In this document: positions 1 through 8,908 of the stretch, one piece after another
Layout: each line of letters opens with the position of its first letter
How positions within the stretch are numbered: the stretch's first letter is position 1
DNA from: Flavobacterium nitratireducens
Lineage (GTDB): Bacteria; Bacteroidota; Bacteroidia; Flavobacteriales; Flavobacteriaceae
Assembly (NCBI RefSeq): GCF_029625335.1
Contig: NZ_CP121111.1
Location: forward strand, 558,001 to 622,000
Reading direction: 5' to 3'
DNA length: 64,000 nucleotides
Program-made: the position numbers and the translations under genes
Notes under the pieces: generated by a model
What the model saw: the letters and a program-made list of their open reading frames with translations, nothing else
What the model was told of the DNA's origin: nothing
The model's database searches: none

Positions 1-1
1 A

Positions 2-604
2 CTGGATGCCTTAGTCAATATTGATTTTGAAACCCGAAAAATAAAAGACCAATTAACCTCTTTAAATATTATTCGAATTGGAACTTCGGGATCATTACAA
101 TCCAATATTCCTGCTGATAGCGTTGTAATGAGTAAATATGCAATTGGTTTAGACAATATGCTTCGCTCCTATTGTATCGATTCGGTTTCTAATCAAGAAA
201 TTGAAGATGCTTTTATTCAGCAAACCAATTGGGATTTAAACAAAGGAAAGCCCTATGTGATTCGCTCCAGTGAAGTTTTAGAAAATAAATTTAATTCTAA
301 TGAAATTCATAAAGGTTTTACAGCAACAGCAGGAGGATTTTATGGCCCTCAAGGAAGAATTTTACGTTTAGCTATTCAGGATAATGATTTAAATCGAAAA
401 ATGGATCAATTTGAATATAATGGAATGCAAATTACCAATCTTGAAATGGAAACAGCAGCTATTTATGGATTGGCAGCGCTTTTAGGCCATCGGGCTATTT
501 CTTTGAATGCTATTATTGCCAATCGTGCCAATGGTACTTTTAGCAACAAACCTTATGAAACTATTGATATTCTGATTCGTTATACATTAGAAAAGTTAGT
601 TTAA
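2..604 (+). CDS. Nucleoside phosphorylase (uridine phosphorylase-like), 5' end missing
   Basis: The reading frame is open from base 2, so the gene begins before the window; 200 residues are visible. It shows the phosphate-binding motif RIGTSGSLQ near fragment residue 30, TATAGGFYGPQGR in the middle and NLEMETAAIYGLAALLG toward the C-terminus, the hallmarks of the PNP/UDP family. These cytoplasmic enzymes split a nucleoside with phosphate into a base and a pentose 1-phosphate, for salvage. The Met at 128 is internal and is not the start. Uridine phosphorylase is the likeliest member, but the exact nucleoside cannot be decided from the fragment. The family is clear. Confidence 0.85.
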   Translation: MDALVNIDFETRKIKDQLTSLNIIRIGTSGSLQSNIPADSVVMSKYAIGLDNMLRSYCIDSVSNQEIEDAFIQQTNWDLNKGKPYVIRSSEVLENKFNSNEIHKGFTATAGGFYGPQGRILRLAIQDNDLNRKMDQFEYNGMQITNLEMETAAIYGLAALLGHRAISLNAIIANRANGTFSNKPYETIDILIRYTLEKLV

Positions 605-685
605 TAATTATCACAAAAAAACAATGATTTAAAAGAATTTAATTAGTTAAACTTCTCTTATCAGTATTCTTAAAAAATAAACATC

Positions 686-1537
686 ATGAAACAATTAAAA
701 ATAGCTGGAGTTCCGGAACATTTTAATTTACCTTGGCATTTAGCCATTGAAAATAAAGAATTCGAAAGTCAAAATATCGATTTACAATGGACAGATGTTC
801 CAGAGGGAACTGGAAAAATGTGCCAAATGTTACGCAATGGAGAGACTGATATTGCGGTGATTCTTTCAGAAGGAATTGTAAAAGATATTGTGGGAGGAAA
901 TCCGTCTAAAATAGTTCAGGTTTATGTTGATTCCCCTTTGATTTGGGGAATTCATGTTGGCGCACAATCAAAATTCAAAACACTTGGCGATTTAGAAAAT
1001 ACCAAAGCCGCTATTTCTCGATTAGGCTCAGGTTCGCAGCTAATGGCTTACGTAAATGCTAACAATCAGAATTGGAAAACTGATAATCTTCAATTCGAAA
1101 TTGTAAATACTATTGATGGAGCTGTAGGTGCTTTGACTGAGGGTACAGCCGATTATTTTATGTGGGAACGTTTTATGACAAAACCATTGGTTGACAAGGG
1201 AATTTTTAGAAGAATTGCCGACTGCCCTACTCCTTGGCCATGTTTTGTAATTGCGGTTAGAAATGAGGTCTTGGAAAATAATCCCGAAATCATTAAACAA
1301 ATTCTAAACATTATCAATAAAAAAACAATTTCTTTCAAATCGACACCTGATATTGATGCCGTTTTAGCTGAAAAGTACCATCAAAAAAGGGAAGATATTC
1401 AAGAATGGCTTTCATTAACCGATTGGTCTCAAAAGCAATTGAGTAATGAAATGTTAAACAATATTCAAAATCAGTTATTAGAACTTAAAATTATTGATAA
1501 AATCGGTACTTTTGATGAAATAGTTAAAACGCTTTAG
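686..1537 (+). CDS. Periplasmic-binding-fold protein (NMT1/SsuA-like), probably cytoplasmic
   Basis: This 283-residue protein resembles the substrate-binding subunits of nitrate/sulfonate/taurine ABC transporters and the THI5/NMT1 family. The N-terminal IAGVPEHFNLPWHLAIENKEF and the later ALTEGTADYFMWERFMTKPLV are typical of the fold. There is no signal peptide or lipobox, and no permease or ATPase gene lies nearby. It may therefore be a soluble ligand-binding protein instead of a transporter part. It is followed 20 bp later by the transglutaminase-like gene on the same strand. The ligand cannot be told from the sequence. Confidence 0.7.
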   Translation: MKQLKIAGVPEHFNLPWHLAIENKEFESQNIDLQWTDVPEGTGKMCQMLRNGETDIAVILSEGIVKDIVGGNPSKIVQVYVDSPLIWGIHVGAQSKFKTLGDLENTKAAISRLGSGSQLMAYVNANNQNWKTDNLQFEIVNTIDGAVGALTEGTADYFMWERFMTKPLVDKGIFRRIADCPTPWPCFVIAVRNEVLENNPEIIKQILNIINKKTISFKSTPDIDAVLAEKYHQKREDIQEWLSLTDWSQKQLSNEMLNNIQNQLLELKIIDKIGTFDEIVKTL

Positions 1538-1557
1538 TTTTACCTTTTTTGCTCCAC

Positions 1558-2490
1558 ATGATAAACTTTAGAAATCTTTCTTTTCAAGATATAAAACAAA
1601 AACTTCAGTTCAAGAAGCCTTGGGATGATGTAATTATTTTTGTCTTAAATGTATTGATTACAATACCTGCCTTTATCATAGCGCATCAAAATTTAATCGA
1701 GTTAAACTGGATTTTTAATCTGGATCGTGTTTTATTGTTTCTATTCATTTTAATTAGTGTTCAGTTAATTCTTCGTTTACTTCGAACCATAATAATTGTT
1801 TGTATAGTACTGTATTTAATTGTCTTAACTTACGGTACATTATCTGGGAATTATGGTTTTCAAAGCATCATTGAAGATTATGACTCAATGGTTTACACCA
1901 TGTCTGACAATCCCTTTCCTCAGGATATTATTATTTCAAAGTTATTACCGTTTCCTAATAAGTCACAAATTCTTAATGCAATTGAATATCAAAACCCTAA
2001 GGTTCGAAATTTTGCAATTATGGCGGTCAACAAACATTTTAAAGATGTAAAAGGCTTTTCAGATTACAGGGTTGTTATTCAATGTTTTGCTGTCTTCAAA
2101 GAAATTAATAATCGTTGGAATTATGTTAGCGACCCTAAAGATGGCGATTATATTGCCATCGCCAGCGAATCTTTAAATTACTTATCTGGAGATTGTGACG
2201 ATCATTCTATCTTAATGGCAGCATGTATAAGAGCAATTGGGGGAACTCCAAGATTAATTCATACTAAAGGTCATATCTATCCTGAAATTTTAATTGGAAG
2301 CATGAACGACCTAGAAACAGTCAATTTCTTAATTAAAAATAAGCTTTTTGCTAAAGAAAGCTATGGCAAACAATTGCATTATCATATTGATGAACGCAAT
2401 CAAATTTGGCTTAATCTGGATTATACAGCGAAATATCCTGGCGGACCATTTATGTCAGAAGAAATCCTCGGTGCTTTAACCTTGAATTAA
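1558..2490 (+). CDS. Membrane-anchored transglutaminase-like protein
   Basis: A 310-residue protein. I prefer the ATG at 1558 over the in-frame TTG at 1549. The first ~110 residues hold three hydrophobic stretches (about 25-45, 55-75 and 78-95), so the N-terminus is membrane-embedded. The soluble part carries a transglutaminase/cysteine-protease triad: Cys in SGDCDDHSILMA, His in KGHIYPEI and Asp in WLNLDYTAKYPG. Family members cleave or cross-link peptides, but the substrate is unknown. The gene follows the binding-fold gene closely and may be co-transcribed with it. Its stop at 2490 almost touches the end of the convergent luciferase-like gene. Confidence 0.7.
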   Translation: MINFRNLSFQDIKQKLQFKKPWDDVIIFVLNVLITIPAFIIAHQNLIELNWIFNLDRVLLFLFILISVQLILRLLRTIIIVCIVLYLIVLTYGTLSGNYGFQSIIEDYDSMVYTMSDNPFPQDIIISKLLPFPNKSQILNAIEYQNPKVRNFAIMAVNKHFKDVKGFSDYRVVIQCFAVFKEINNRWNYVSDPKDGDYIAIASESLNYLSGDCDDHSILMAACIRAIGGTPRLIHTKGHIYPEILIGSMNDLETVNFLIKNKLFAKESYGKQLHYHIDERNQIWLNLDYTAKYPGGPFMSEEILGALTLN

Positions 2491-2491
2491 T

Positions 2492-3499
2492 TCAGCTCTT
2501 TCTATTTAATTCACCTAGAATTTCATAAGAATGGATTCGAGCATCATGTTCGTAAACGGCAGAAGCAACCATTAACTCATCAATTTGTGTAAATTCAATA
2601 AACTGATTTAATTCCTTTTCTATTTTTTCAGGACTACCAATAAATGTATATTGAGTCATTTGCTGTAAAGCAGCCTCTTCCATAGGATCTCTAAAATCAT
2701 CTTCAGGTTTTACAGGTGCTTTCAATTGCTCTCTTTTTCCTGTAATAATACCCCAAAATAATCTTTTAAATGAAGTAGCTAACCTTTGGGCTTCATAATC
2801 CGTATCGGCAGCAATTACATTAACACAAGCAATTGTATAGGGTTCTTTTAAATATTCAGATGGTTTGAAATTATTGCGATAAATAGTCAAAGCTTTATAC
2901 AATTGTGCAGGTGCAAAATGACTAGCAAAAGCATAAGGTAATCCCATTGAAGCTGCTAAGTAAGCACTATCGGTACTGGAACCCAGAATCCAAATAGGAA
3001 TATCTAATCCTTCACCAGGAATGGCACGTACGCGACCATTTTTATTACCTTCAGAGAGATACATTTGTAATTCCTGAACATTAGCTGGAAATTCCATTGC
3101 CGCATGCTCATCTCTTTTTAAAGCCGCAGCCGTAAATTGATCGGTTCCTGGCGCTCTTCCTAATCCTAAATCGATTCGATTAGGAAATAACGTAGCCAAG
3201 GTTCCAAATTGCTCTGCAACAACCAAAGGAGCATGATTAGGAAGCATAATTCCTCCTGAACCTACTCTTAAAGTAGATGTTCCTGCAGCAATATGCCCAA
3301 TAAGAACAACCGTAGCACTACTGGCAACCCCTTGCATATTATGATGTTCAGCTAACCAGAATCGGTTATAACCCCACTTCTCTGCATTTTGTGCTAAATC
3401 TAAACTGTTCTTGAAAGTATCCGCTGGATTCCCTCCATCTCTTACAATTGCTAAGTCAAGAACTGAAATTTTAATTTGCGAAAGTGTTTTTGTTGCCAT
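2492..3499 (-). CDS. LLM-class flavin-dependent oxidoreductase
   Basis: A full-length 335-residue member of the bacterial luciferase-like monooxygenase superfamily, FMN-dependent with a TIM barrel. Visible family motifs are AEHHN near residue 50, [30 protein letters not shown], and [15 protein letters not shown] near the C-terminus. These match the YhbW-like subgroup, often labelled alkanal monooxygenase-like, whose physiological substrates are mostly unknown. It is transcribed alone and divergently from the IS element. A good promoter lies just upstream, with the -7 box at 3525-3532. Confidence 0.85.
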   Translation of the reverse strand: MATKTLSQIKISVLDLAIVRDGGNPADTFKNSLDLAQNAEKWGYNRFWLAEHHNMQGVASSATVVLIGHIAAGTSTLRVGSGGIMLPNHAPLVVAEQFGTLATLFPNRIDLGLGRAPGTDQFTAAALKRDEHAAMEFPANVQELQMYLSEGNKNGRVRAIPGEGLDIPIWILGSSTDSAYLAASMGLPYAFASHFAPAQLYKALTIYRNNFKPSEYLKEPYTIACVNVIAADTDYEAQRLATSFKRLFWGIITGKREQLKAPVKPEDDFRDPMEEAALQQMTQYTFIGSPEKIEKELNQFIEFTQIDELMVASAVYEHDARIHSYEILGELNRKS

Positions 3500-3524
3500 G
3501 AAATTTACTCCTAATTTGAAGCCA

Positions 3525-3554
3525 CAAAAATAAGCTTTGTAAAAAAGGGATCAA
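3525..3554 (-). promoter_or_regulatory. Promoter of the LLM oxidoreductase gene
   Basis: On the minus strand the -7 box TATTTTTG (3525-3532) fits the Bacteroidota consensus TAnnTTTG. A TTG lies 19 bp upstream (3552-3554). The box ends 26 bp before the start codon, giving a short leader. Confidence 0.6.
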
Positions 3555-3601
3555 CACAATAAAATACTAATAGAAAGTTAAAAGTAAAGCAACAAAAAGA
3601 A

Positions 3602-3637
3602 GCTGTCTCACAACTTGAGGCAGTTTTTTTTTTTTTG
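3602..3637 (+). repeat. IS1182 left end with terminator-like hairpin
   Basis: CTGTCTCA pairs with TGAGGCAG across a 5-nt loop and is followed by a run of T's. No plus-strand gene lies upstream, so its present role is as the IS terminus. It resembles the right end at 5287-5320. Confidence 0.6.
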
Positions 3638-3690
3638 TTTTACAACAGGATTTAGCTTATATTTAAGTGTTGATTTTAAGTCCTCTGAAG

Positions 3691-5225
3691 ATGAAATTTA
3701 AACATTACAATCAAAATCAAACCACCCTTTTACCTTATTCATTTGATGAATTTATTGTAGCCCAGCATCCTGTTCGTATTGTAAATCAGGTTGTAGAATC
3801 AATATCAAACCCCTACTCAAAGCCTACAGCGAAGAAGGTAACCCAGCGTATCATCCCAAAATGTTACTTAAAGTCATGTTGTATGCCTACATGAACAATG
3901 TTTATTCTTCTCGAAAGATTGAATTGGCCATAAGAGAAAATATAAATTTTATGTGGCTTACTGGTATGACAGTGGTGGACCACAATACCATTAGTCGATT
4001 TAGAACCAATAAACTCAAAGATTCTTTTAAAGAAATTTTCAAGCAAGTTGTTTTAATGTTAGCTAGTGAAGGTTTAATTTCTTTAAAGCAAATCAATACC
4101 GATGGTACTAAAATAGAAGCGCAAGCCAACAAATACAGTTTTGTTTGGGGAAAAAGTATTAAAACCAATAAAGCCAAAATGCTTACCCAATTGGAAGAAC
4201 TCTGGAAATAAGCCCAAAGTGTATCTAACGATGATGGTACTAATCCTGAGCCACCCCAGTTCAAGGAAATTAGCCAAGAAGTCATCGAAAAAACAGTAGC
4301 TCAAATCGATGCCAAACTCTCCGGTAATGAAAAAGCAAGTTCTAAAGCAAAAGCTAAACTGCGCTACATTAAGCAAAACTTCAGCAAAAACCTAGAAAAA
4401 TACAATGAACAAGAAAAGATTTTAGGAGAAAGAAACTCTTATAGTAAGACCGATACCGATGCGACTTTCATGCGAATGAAAGAGGATCATATGTTAAATG
4501 GTCAATTGAAACCAGCCTACAATGCTCAAATTTCGACCGAAAATCAAATCATTGTCAACTATACGATTCATCAAAATCCAACCGATACTAAAACCTTAAA
4601 ACCTCATTTAGAAAATTTAAAAGAGATCTTTGGAGAAAAAGTTTTTCAAAACTTAGAAGAAATCACTGCTGATGCAGGTTACGGAAGCGAACAAAACTAT
4701 GATTATCTAGAACAAGAAAACCTCACAGCCTATGTGAAATATAACACTTTTGATAAAGAGCAAGATAAAAATCATCAAAGAAAAAAACATCCCTTTAGCA
4801 AAGAAAACCTTTACTATAACTCGGAAGAAGATTTTTATGTGTGTCCAATGGGACAAAAAATGACAAAAACACATCAAAGTAAACGAATAACAGAAGCTGG
4901 CTATACCCAAAACCTATCACATTACCAAGCTCAAAATTGCGAAGGTTGTCCATTACGAGGGCAATGTTTTAAAGGAAAAGGCAATCGAAGTATTGAAAGA
5001 AACCATAACCTAGAAAGACATAAAGAAAAAATTAGAGAACTACTGCTTAGTGCAAAAGGAATCCAAAAACGAAAACAACGCACTGCCGATGTGGAGCCTG
5101 TATTTGCACAACTCAAGCACAATCATGGATTTAGACGATTTTCATTAAAAGGTCTTGAAAAAGTAGAATTAGAGTTCGGATTAATGGCTTTAGCACACAA
5201 TCTTAGAAAGAAATTAGTAGCATAA
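3691..5225 (+). pseudogene. IS1182-family transposase, frameshift plus nonsense
   Basis: Joined together this is a ~511-residue DDE transposase of the IS1182 family. The start motif QTTLLPYSFDEFIVAQHPVR, then YHPKMLLKVMLYAY, SSRKIELAI, DHNTISRFR, ITADAGYGSE and the C-terminal AQLKHNHGFRRFSLKG are typical. Two lesions are seen. One base is missing in the C run at 3810-3813, which moves the frame, and there is an in-frame TAA at 4209-4211. The frame is open across 4212-4469, so the last two parts are one frame. The nonsense codon argues for real decay. Confidence 0.8.
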
Positions 5226-5286
5226 TCAAAAATCAAACTTCCCTCATTATAATATTTAGTTATTCCTTAAAAAGAAGGGACAAATA

Positions 5287-5322
5287 AAAAACCGCCTCAA
5301 ATTTAGTATTGAGACGGCTTAT
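5287..5322 (-). terminator. Hairpin downstream of tRNA-Val, also the IS right end
   Basis: On the minus strand GCCGTCTCAA pairs with TTTGAGGCGG around a short loop, followed by TTTTTT. It lies just after the tRNA-Val 3' end, where a rho-independent terminator is expected. The same bases form the right inverted repeat of the IS1182 element. Confidence 0.65.
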
Positions 5323-5325
5323 TCT

Positions 5326-5403
5326 TGGTGGGCGATGAGGGGTTCGAACCCCCGACCCCCTCGGTGTAAACGAGGTGCTCTGAACCAGCTGAGCTAATCG
5401 CCC
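5326..5403 (-). tRNA. tRNA-Val (anticodon UAC)
   Basis: On the minus strand the acceptor arms GGGCGAT and ATCGCCC pair, followed by A and an encoded CCA. The D arm (TAGCTCAGCTGGTTCAGAGC), the anticodon loop with TAC (CTCGTTTACACCGAG) and the T arm GGGGGTTCGAACCCC are all intact. It has its own promoter upstream and a hairpin terminator downstream, so it is a single-gene unit. Confidence 0.95.
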
Positions 5404-5437
5404 TGTTTTGTTGTGCTATCATTGCTGATTGCGAGTG

Positions 5438-5467
5438 CAAATATACAGCTAGATTTTATATTTGCAA
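5438..5467 (-). promoter_or_regulatory. Promoter of tRNA-Val
   Basis: On the minus strand TTG (5465-5467), a 19-bp spacer and TATATTTG (5438-5445) match the Bacteroidota promoter fully. Transcription would start about 25-30 bp before the mature tRNA 5' end. Confidence 0.65.
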
Positions 5468-5560
5468 GCAAAAAATCAAAATAAATCAATAAAAATTTCA
5501 GTGCATTTTGTGGAGTATTCAAAAACAACGCATTAGCAATTTTTCAGGCTTCACTTTTTT

Positions 5561-5591
5561 TTGTAAACACTCTCGTATAGTAGTACATTTG
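5561..5591 (+). promoter_or_regulatory. Promoter of the ABC exporter gene
   Basis: TTG at 5561-5563, a 20-bp spacer and TACATTTG at 5584-5591. It lies 21 bp before the ATG at 5613, which argues against the far upstream start at 5508. Confidence 0.6.
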
Positions 5592-5612
5592 TATTCTAAT
5601 TTAAATATACAG

Positions 5613-7400
5613 ATGGGAAGATATAAAGAAAACGATTTACCCAAATCAAAAATAACTGCAAGCTCACTAAGTAAAACAAAAATTATCTTTAAATACGCAG
5701 GCAACAATAGTTGGAAATTTTATGTTGGTTTGCTTTTTTTATTACTAACCAGTGTAACAGCCTTAGCTTTTCCTAAATTCATGGGTATGTTAGTTGATTG
5801 TGTCAATAAAAAAGACGCAGGATTAGCTAACCAAATAGCTTTAGGATTAGGATTGGTTTTAATTCTACAATCGGTTTTTTCATTTTTCAGATTGTCATTG
5901 TTTGTCAATTTTACCGAAAACACTTTGGCCAATGTGCGTTTGGCATTATACACCAACTTGGTAAAATTACCAATGACGTTTTTCTCTCAAAAACGTGTAG
6001 GAGAACTAAACAGCAGAATTAGTAATGACATTACACAAATTCAAGACACTTTAACCACCACCATAGCCGAATTTCTTCGTCAGTTTATCTTAATCATCGG
6101 AAGTTTTGTAATGTTGGCAAGCATCAATATCAAATTAACAATAATGATGGTTTCTATTGTTCCTTTGGTAGGAGTTGCTGCGGTACTTTTTGGGCGTTTT
6201 ATTCGAAAATACTCCAAAAAAGTACAAGATCAGGTTGCTGAAAGTCAAGTTGTAGTCGAAGAAACGATGCAGGGAATTAGCATTGTAAAAGCTTTTGCTA
6301 ATGAATGGTACGAAATTGCTCGATACAAAAGTAAGATCAAAGAAGTTGTAAAAGTAGCTATTAAGGGTGGTCAATTAAGAGGTTATTTTGCTTCTTTCAT
6401 TATTATTTGTTTGTTTGGAACCATCGTAGCGGTAGTTTGGTACGGTGTTCAGTTGAGTATTGCTGGTGAAATCACCGTTGGAGAATTATTTACTTTTATC
6501 TTATATTCTAGCTATGTTGGAGCCTCTTCAGGTGGAATTGCCGAACTGTACGCTCAGGTTCAAAAAGCAATTGGCGCTACCGAACGTGTTTTTGAATTAT
6601 TAGATGAAACTCCAGAGAAAATCAATGCGGAAGCACATATCCCTAACATCGAAAAAATTAAAGGAAATGTAACATTTGAAAACGTTGCTTTCAGTTATCC
6701 ATCTCGAAAAGAAATTCAAGTATTGAAAGATGTAAACTTCACAGCTAACTATGGTCAAAAAATCGCCATTGTAGGACCAAGCGGAGTTGGAAAATCAACG
6801 ATTGCTTCCTTGTTATTGCGTTTTTACGATATTGATAAAGGCTCAATAATGATAGATAATAAAAATATTTATGATTACGATTTAGAAAATTTACGTGGTA
6901 ACATGAGTATTGTTCCTCAAGATGTAATTTTATTTGGAGGAACTATTAAAGAAAACATAGCTTACGGAAAACCTAATGCTACCGATGAAGAAATCACTTT
7001 GGCAGCAAAACAAGCAAACGCTTTGAGTTTCATAGAAAGTTTTCCTGAAAAAATGGAAACCATTGTTGGAGAACGAGGAATTAAACTTTCAGGTGGTCAA
7101 AGACAGCGAATTGCAATTGCTCGTGCGTTATTGAAAAACCCAAGTATCCTAATTTTAGATGAAGCTACATCTTCATTAGATAGTGAAAGTGAAAAGTTAG
7201 TTCAGGAAGCATTAGAGGTTTTAATGGAAGGAAGAACGAGTATTATTATTGCGCACCGACTTTCAACTATTCGTTCAGCTGACCAAATATTAGTTATTGA
7301 TAATGGGGTAATTAGCGAACAAGGAACTCATCAAGAACTGATTACTTTAGAAAACGGTATCTATAAAAACCTAAGCAATTTGCAGTTTAGTAATTCCTAA
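5613..7400 (+). CDS. MsbA-type ABC exporter (fused membrane and ATPase domains)
   Basis: A 595-residue half-transporter. Residues ~30-330 form the six-helix ABC transmembrane domain, starting with a helix in FYVGLLFLLLTSVTALAFP. The nucleotide-binding domain follows, with Walker A GPSGVGKST at 388, the signature LSGGQRQRIAIARALL at 492, Walker B ILILDEATSSLD near 515 and the switch histidine in IIIAHRLSTIRSA. Such homodimeric exporters (MsbA, BmrA and LmrA types) move lipids or hydrophobic compounds outward across the inner membrane. I chose ATG 5613 because the promoter ends just before it and the stretch from 5508 is unconserved in character. The substrate is unknown. Confidence 0.85.
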   Translation: MGRYKENDLPKSKITASSLSKTKIIFKYAGNNSWKFYVGLLFLLLTSVTALAFPKFMGMLVDCVNKKDAGLANQIALGLGLVLILQSVFSFFRLSLFVNFTENTLANVRLALYTNLVKLPMTFFSQKRVGELNSRISNDITQIQDTLTTTIAEFLRQFILIIGSFVMLASINIKLTIMMVSIVPLVGVAAVLFGRFIRKYSKKVQDQVAESQVVVEETMQGISIVKAFANEWYEIARYKSKIKEVVKVAIKGGQLRGYFASFIIICLFGTIVAVVWYGVQLSIAGEITVGELFTFILYSSYVGASSGGIAELYAQVQKAIGATERVFELLDETPEKINAEAHIPNIEKIKGNVTFENVAFSYPSRKEIQVLKDVNFTANYGQKIAIVGPSGVGKSTIASLLLRFYDIDKGSIMIDNKNIYDYDLENLRGNMSIVPQDVILFGGTIKENIAYGKPNATDEEITLAAKQANALSFIESFPEKMETIVGERGIKLSGGQRQRIAIARALLKNPSILILDEATSSLDSESEKLVQEALEVLMEGRTSIIIAHRLSTIRSADQILVIDNGVISEQGTHQELITLENGIYKNLSNLQFSNS

Positions 7401-7465
7401 AAATTGATGAATAGATTATTCTAAAAATCTAATTTTTGGAGAAAGCTGAATAACACATAAAATAA

Positions 7466-7506
7466 AAAAAGAGTTTATAATTGGGGGATTATAAACTCTT
7501 TTTTTT
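7466..7506. terminator. Bidirectional terminator between the ABC exporter and CAP lipoprotein genes
   Basis: AAAAAAGAGTTTATAA pairs with TTATAAACTCTTTTTT around a short G-rich loop. It has A's before and T's after, so it can serve both converging genes. Confidence 0.8.
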
Positions 7507-7570
7507 ATATTAAGTTGATAGATTTGGGGCAAAATATCGTACTTAATTAAAAACCAATTCCAACCTTACT

Positions 7571-8074
7571 TTATATTTTCACAAAAATGTTTGTGTAGTA
7601 TTTTTTTCCTGTTGTGATGTCTTCTCGTATTGCAATTCCAAAATGAGTAAAATCACCTTCTATATTTTCTTTGTGCGTTGGACTATTTAACCAAGCTGTT
7701 ACTGCCGCTAATGCACTTTTATAATTATAAGCAATATTCTCTCCTACTGATTTTGCTCCTAATACTTTTTTAATATTATTTGCTCTTTCCACAAAACCGT
7801 CATGACTAGCCGCTTTCTTTTCAATCATGTAAAAATCATGTTCTTCTGATTTTGATGAAATATGATTGATTTTTTCCAAAGCTTTCAATCCAACACTTAC
7901 TCTATGCTTATTGATTAAATCTAATGTTTCTAATTCTAATTCAGAATAAGTATAATTTTCTACTAGCAACGATGTTGTTGAATCAGCAGTTTCTACTGTT
8001 GTGTCTGATGAACATGAATTCATTGTAAATAATACTGCAAAAAATATTATTAACGTGTTTAAATTTCTTTTCAT
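7571..8074 (-). CDS. CAP-domain (SCP/PR-1-like) lipoprotein
   Basis: A 167-residue protein. The N-terminal signal ends in a lipobox (MNSCSS, Cys ~21), so it is a lipoprotein outside the inner membrane. After a short linker, residues ~45-167 form a CAP domain: LETLDLINKHRVSVGLKAL, SKSEEHDFYMIEKKAASHDG, SVGENIAYNYKS, AVTAWLNSPTHKENIEGDF and the closing YYTNIFVK. The His and Glu residues of the CAP cavity are present. Bacterial CAP proteins have varied or unknown roles. It is a single gene with its own promoter and a shared terminator. Confidence 0.85.
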   Translation of the reverse strand: MKRNLNTLIIFFAVLFTMNSCSSDTTVETADSTTSLLVENYTYSELELETLDLINKHRVSVGLKALEKINHISSKSEEHDFYMIEKKAASHDGFVERANNIKKVLGAKSVGENIAYNYKSALAAVTAWLNSPTHKENIEGDFTHFGIAIREDITTGKKYYTNIFVKI

Positions 8075-8150
8075 AAGCTAGTAGTTTAAGTTTAAAGTAG
8101 ATTGTGGTGCAAACTCTTTAAATGATTAGTTGTTGTTCTTATTTCTGATT

Positions 8151-8182
8151 CAAACATACAACGTTTTATCGTTAAACTACAA
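8151..8182 (-). promoter_or_regulatory. Promoter of the CAP lipoprotein gene
   Basis: On the minus strand TTG (8180-8182), a 21-bp spacer and TATGTTTG (8151-8158). The leader is about 70 nt. Confidence 0.55.
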
Positions 8183-8234
8183 AAAAAATCGACGAAATAC
8201 ATCTTTTTGATTTATAAATATGTAAAAACTTACA

Positions 8235-8879
8235 TCAAGGAGCTAAGCGTTCTCTCTTCCAAGTGTAATCTTCTTGAAGCGAATAACGAATTCTATCGTG
8301 CAAACGATTGGCTCTTCCTTGCCAAAATTCAACTTGAACTGGACGCACTAAATAACCTCCCCAATGACTAGGACGAGGAATAGATTTATTTTCGAAATTG
8401 CGTTCTAAGGATTTTAAATTTTCTTCTAAAAATTCACGCGATGGAATAACCTCACTTTGATTAGAAACAACAGCACCTAACTTACTGCCATCAGGTCTGG
8501 AATCGAAATAATTATCCGAAACTGTTTCAGCAACTTTTTCAGCTATTCCTTTAATAATGACTTGACGTTCGGCAGTATGCCAAAAAAAAGAGAGACAAAC
8601 ATTTGGATTATTTGCGATAGCTCTCCCCTTCTCCGAATGATAATTGGTGTAAAAAATAAAACCTTCTTCGTTGTATTTTTTTAGAAGTACCACTCGAGCT
8701 TTTGGAAATCTATCAATACCCATTGTGGAAACAGTCATGGCATTCACTTCTTCTGAACCGCCAAAATCTTCTACCTCATGGAACCAACGATGAAAAAGAT
8801 TAATAGGATCCTCAGGAACATTAGATTCTAATAATTCACTTTTTTCATATGATCTTCTGTAATTACTTAAATCTTCCAT
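8235..8879 (-). CDS. pdxH: Pyridoxamine 5'-phosphate oxidase
   Basis: A full-length 214-residue FMN enzyme that oxidises pyridoxine or pyridoxamine 5'-phosphate to pyridoxal 5'-phosphate, the last step of vitamin B6 synthesis and salvage. Seen are RVVLLKKYNEEGFIFYTNYH, SEKGRAIANNP, the dimer region SRPDGSKLGAVVSNQS and the typical C-terminus WQGRANRLHDRIRYSL...WKRERLAP. It is the last gene of a minus-strand run pyrR-pyrB-small gene-rnz-pdxH and starts 29 bp after the end of rnz. Many neighbours in the window (argD and others) are PLP enzymes, but no direct link is visible. Confidence 0.95.
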   Translation of the reverse strand: MEDLSNYRRSYEKSELLESNVPEDPINLFHRWFHEVEDFGGSEEVNAMTVSTMGIDRFPKARVVLLKKYNEEGFIFYTNYHSEKGRAIANNPNVCLSFFWHTAERQVIIKGIAEKVAETVSDNYFDSRPDGSKLGAVVSNQSEVIPSREFLEENLKSLERNFENKSIPRPSHWGGYLVRPVQVEFWQGRANRLHDRIRYSLQEDYTWKRERLAP

Positions 8880-8908
8880 GTTTATGTGTTTAATTAATAA
8901 TATTCATG

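Larger units (their letters stand above)
3600..5320 (+). mobile_element. IS1182-family insertion sequence, decayed
   Basis: About 1.72 kb, a usual length for the IS1182 family. The left end reads AAGCTGTCTCA at 3600 and the right end, on the other strand, AAGCCGTCTCA. Inside each end a second conserved block (TGAGGCAGTTTTTT or TGAGGCGGTTTTTT) makes the terminus fold as a small hairpin followed by T's. No convincing target-site duplication is visible. The right end lies 6 bp from the tRNA-Val 3' end. The transposase is broken, so the copy should not move by itself. Confidence 0.7.

Noticed and set aside
3691..5225. Programmed frameshift in the IS1182 transposase
   Set aside because: This family uses a single ORF, the break lacks a slippery heptamer with a following structure, and a separate nonsense codon is present.
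5508..5612. N-terminal extension of the ABC exporter
   Set aside because: The promoter lies inside this stretch and the residues are unlike the family.
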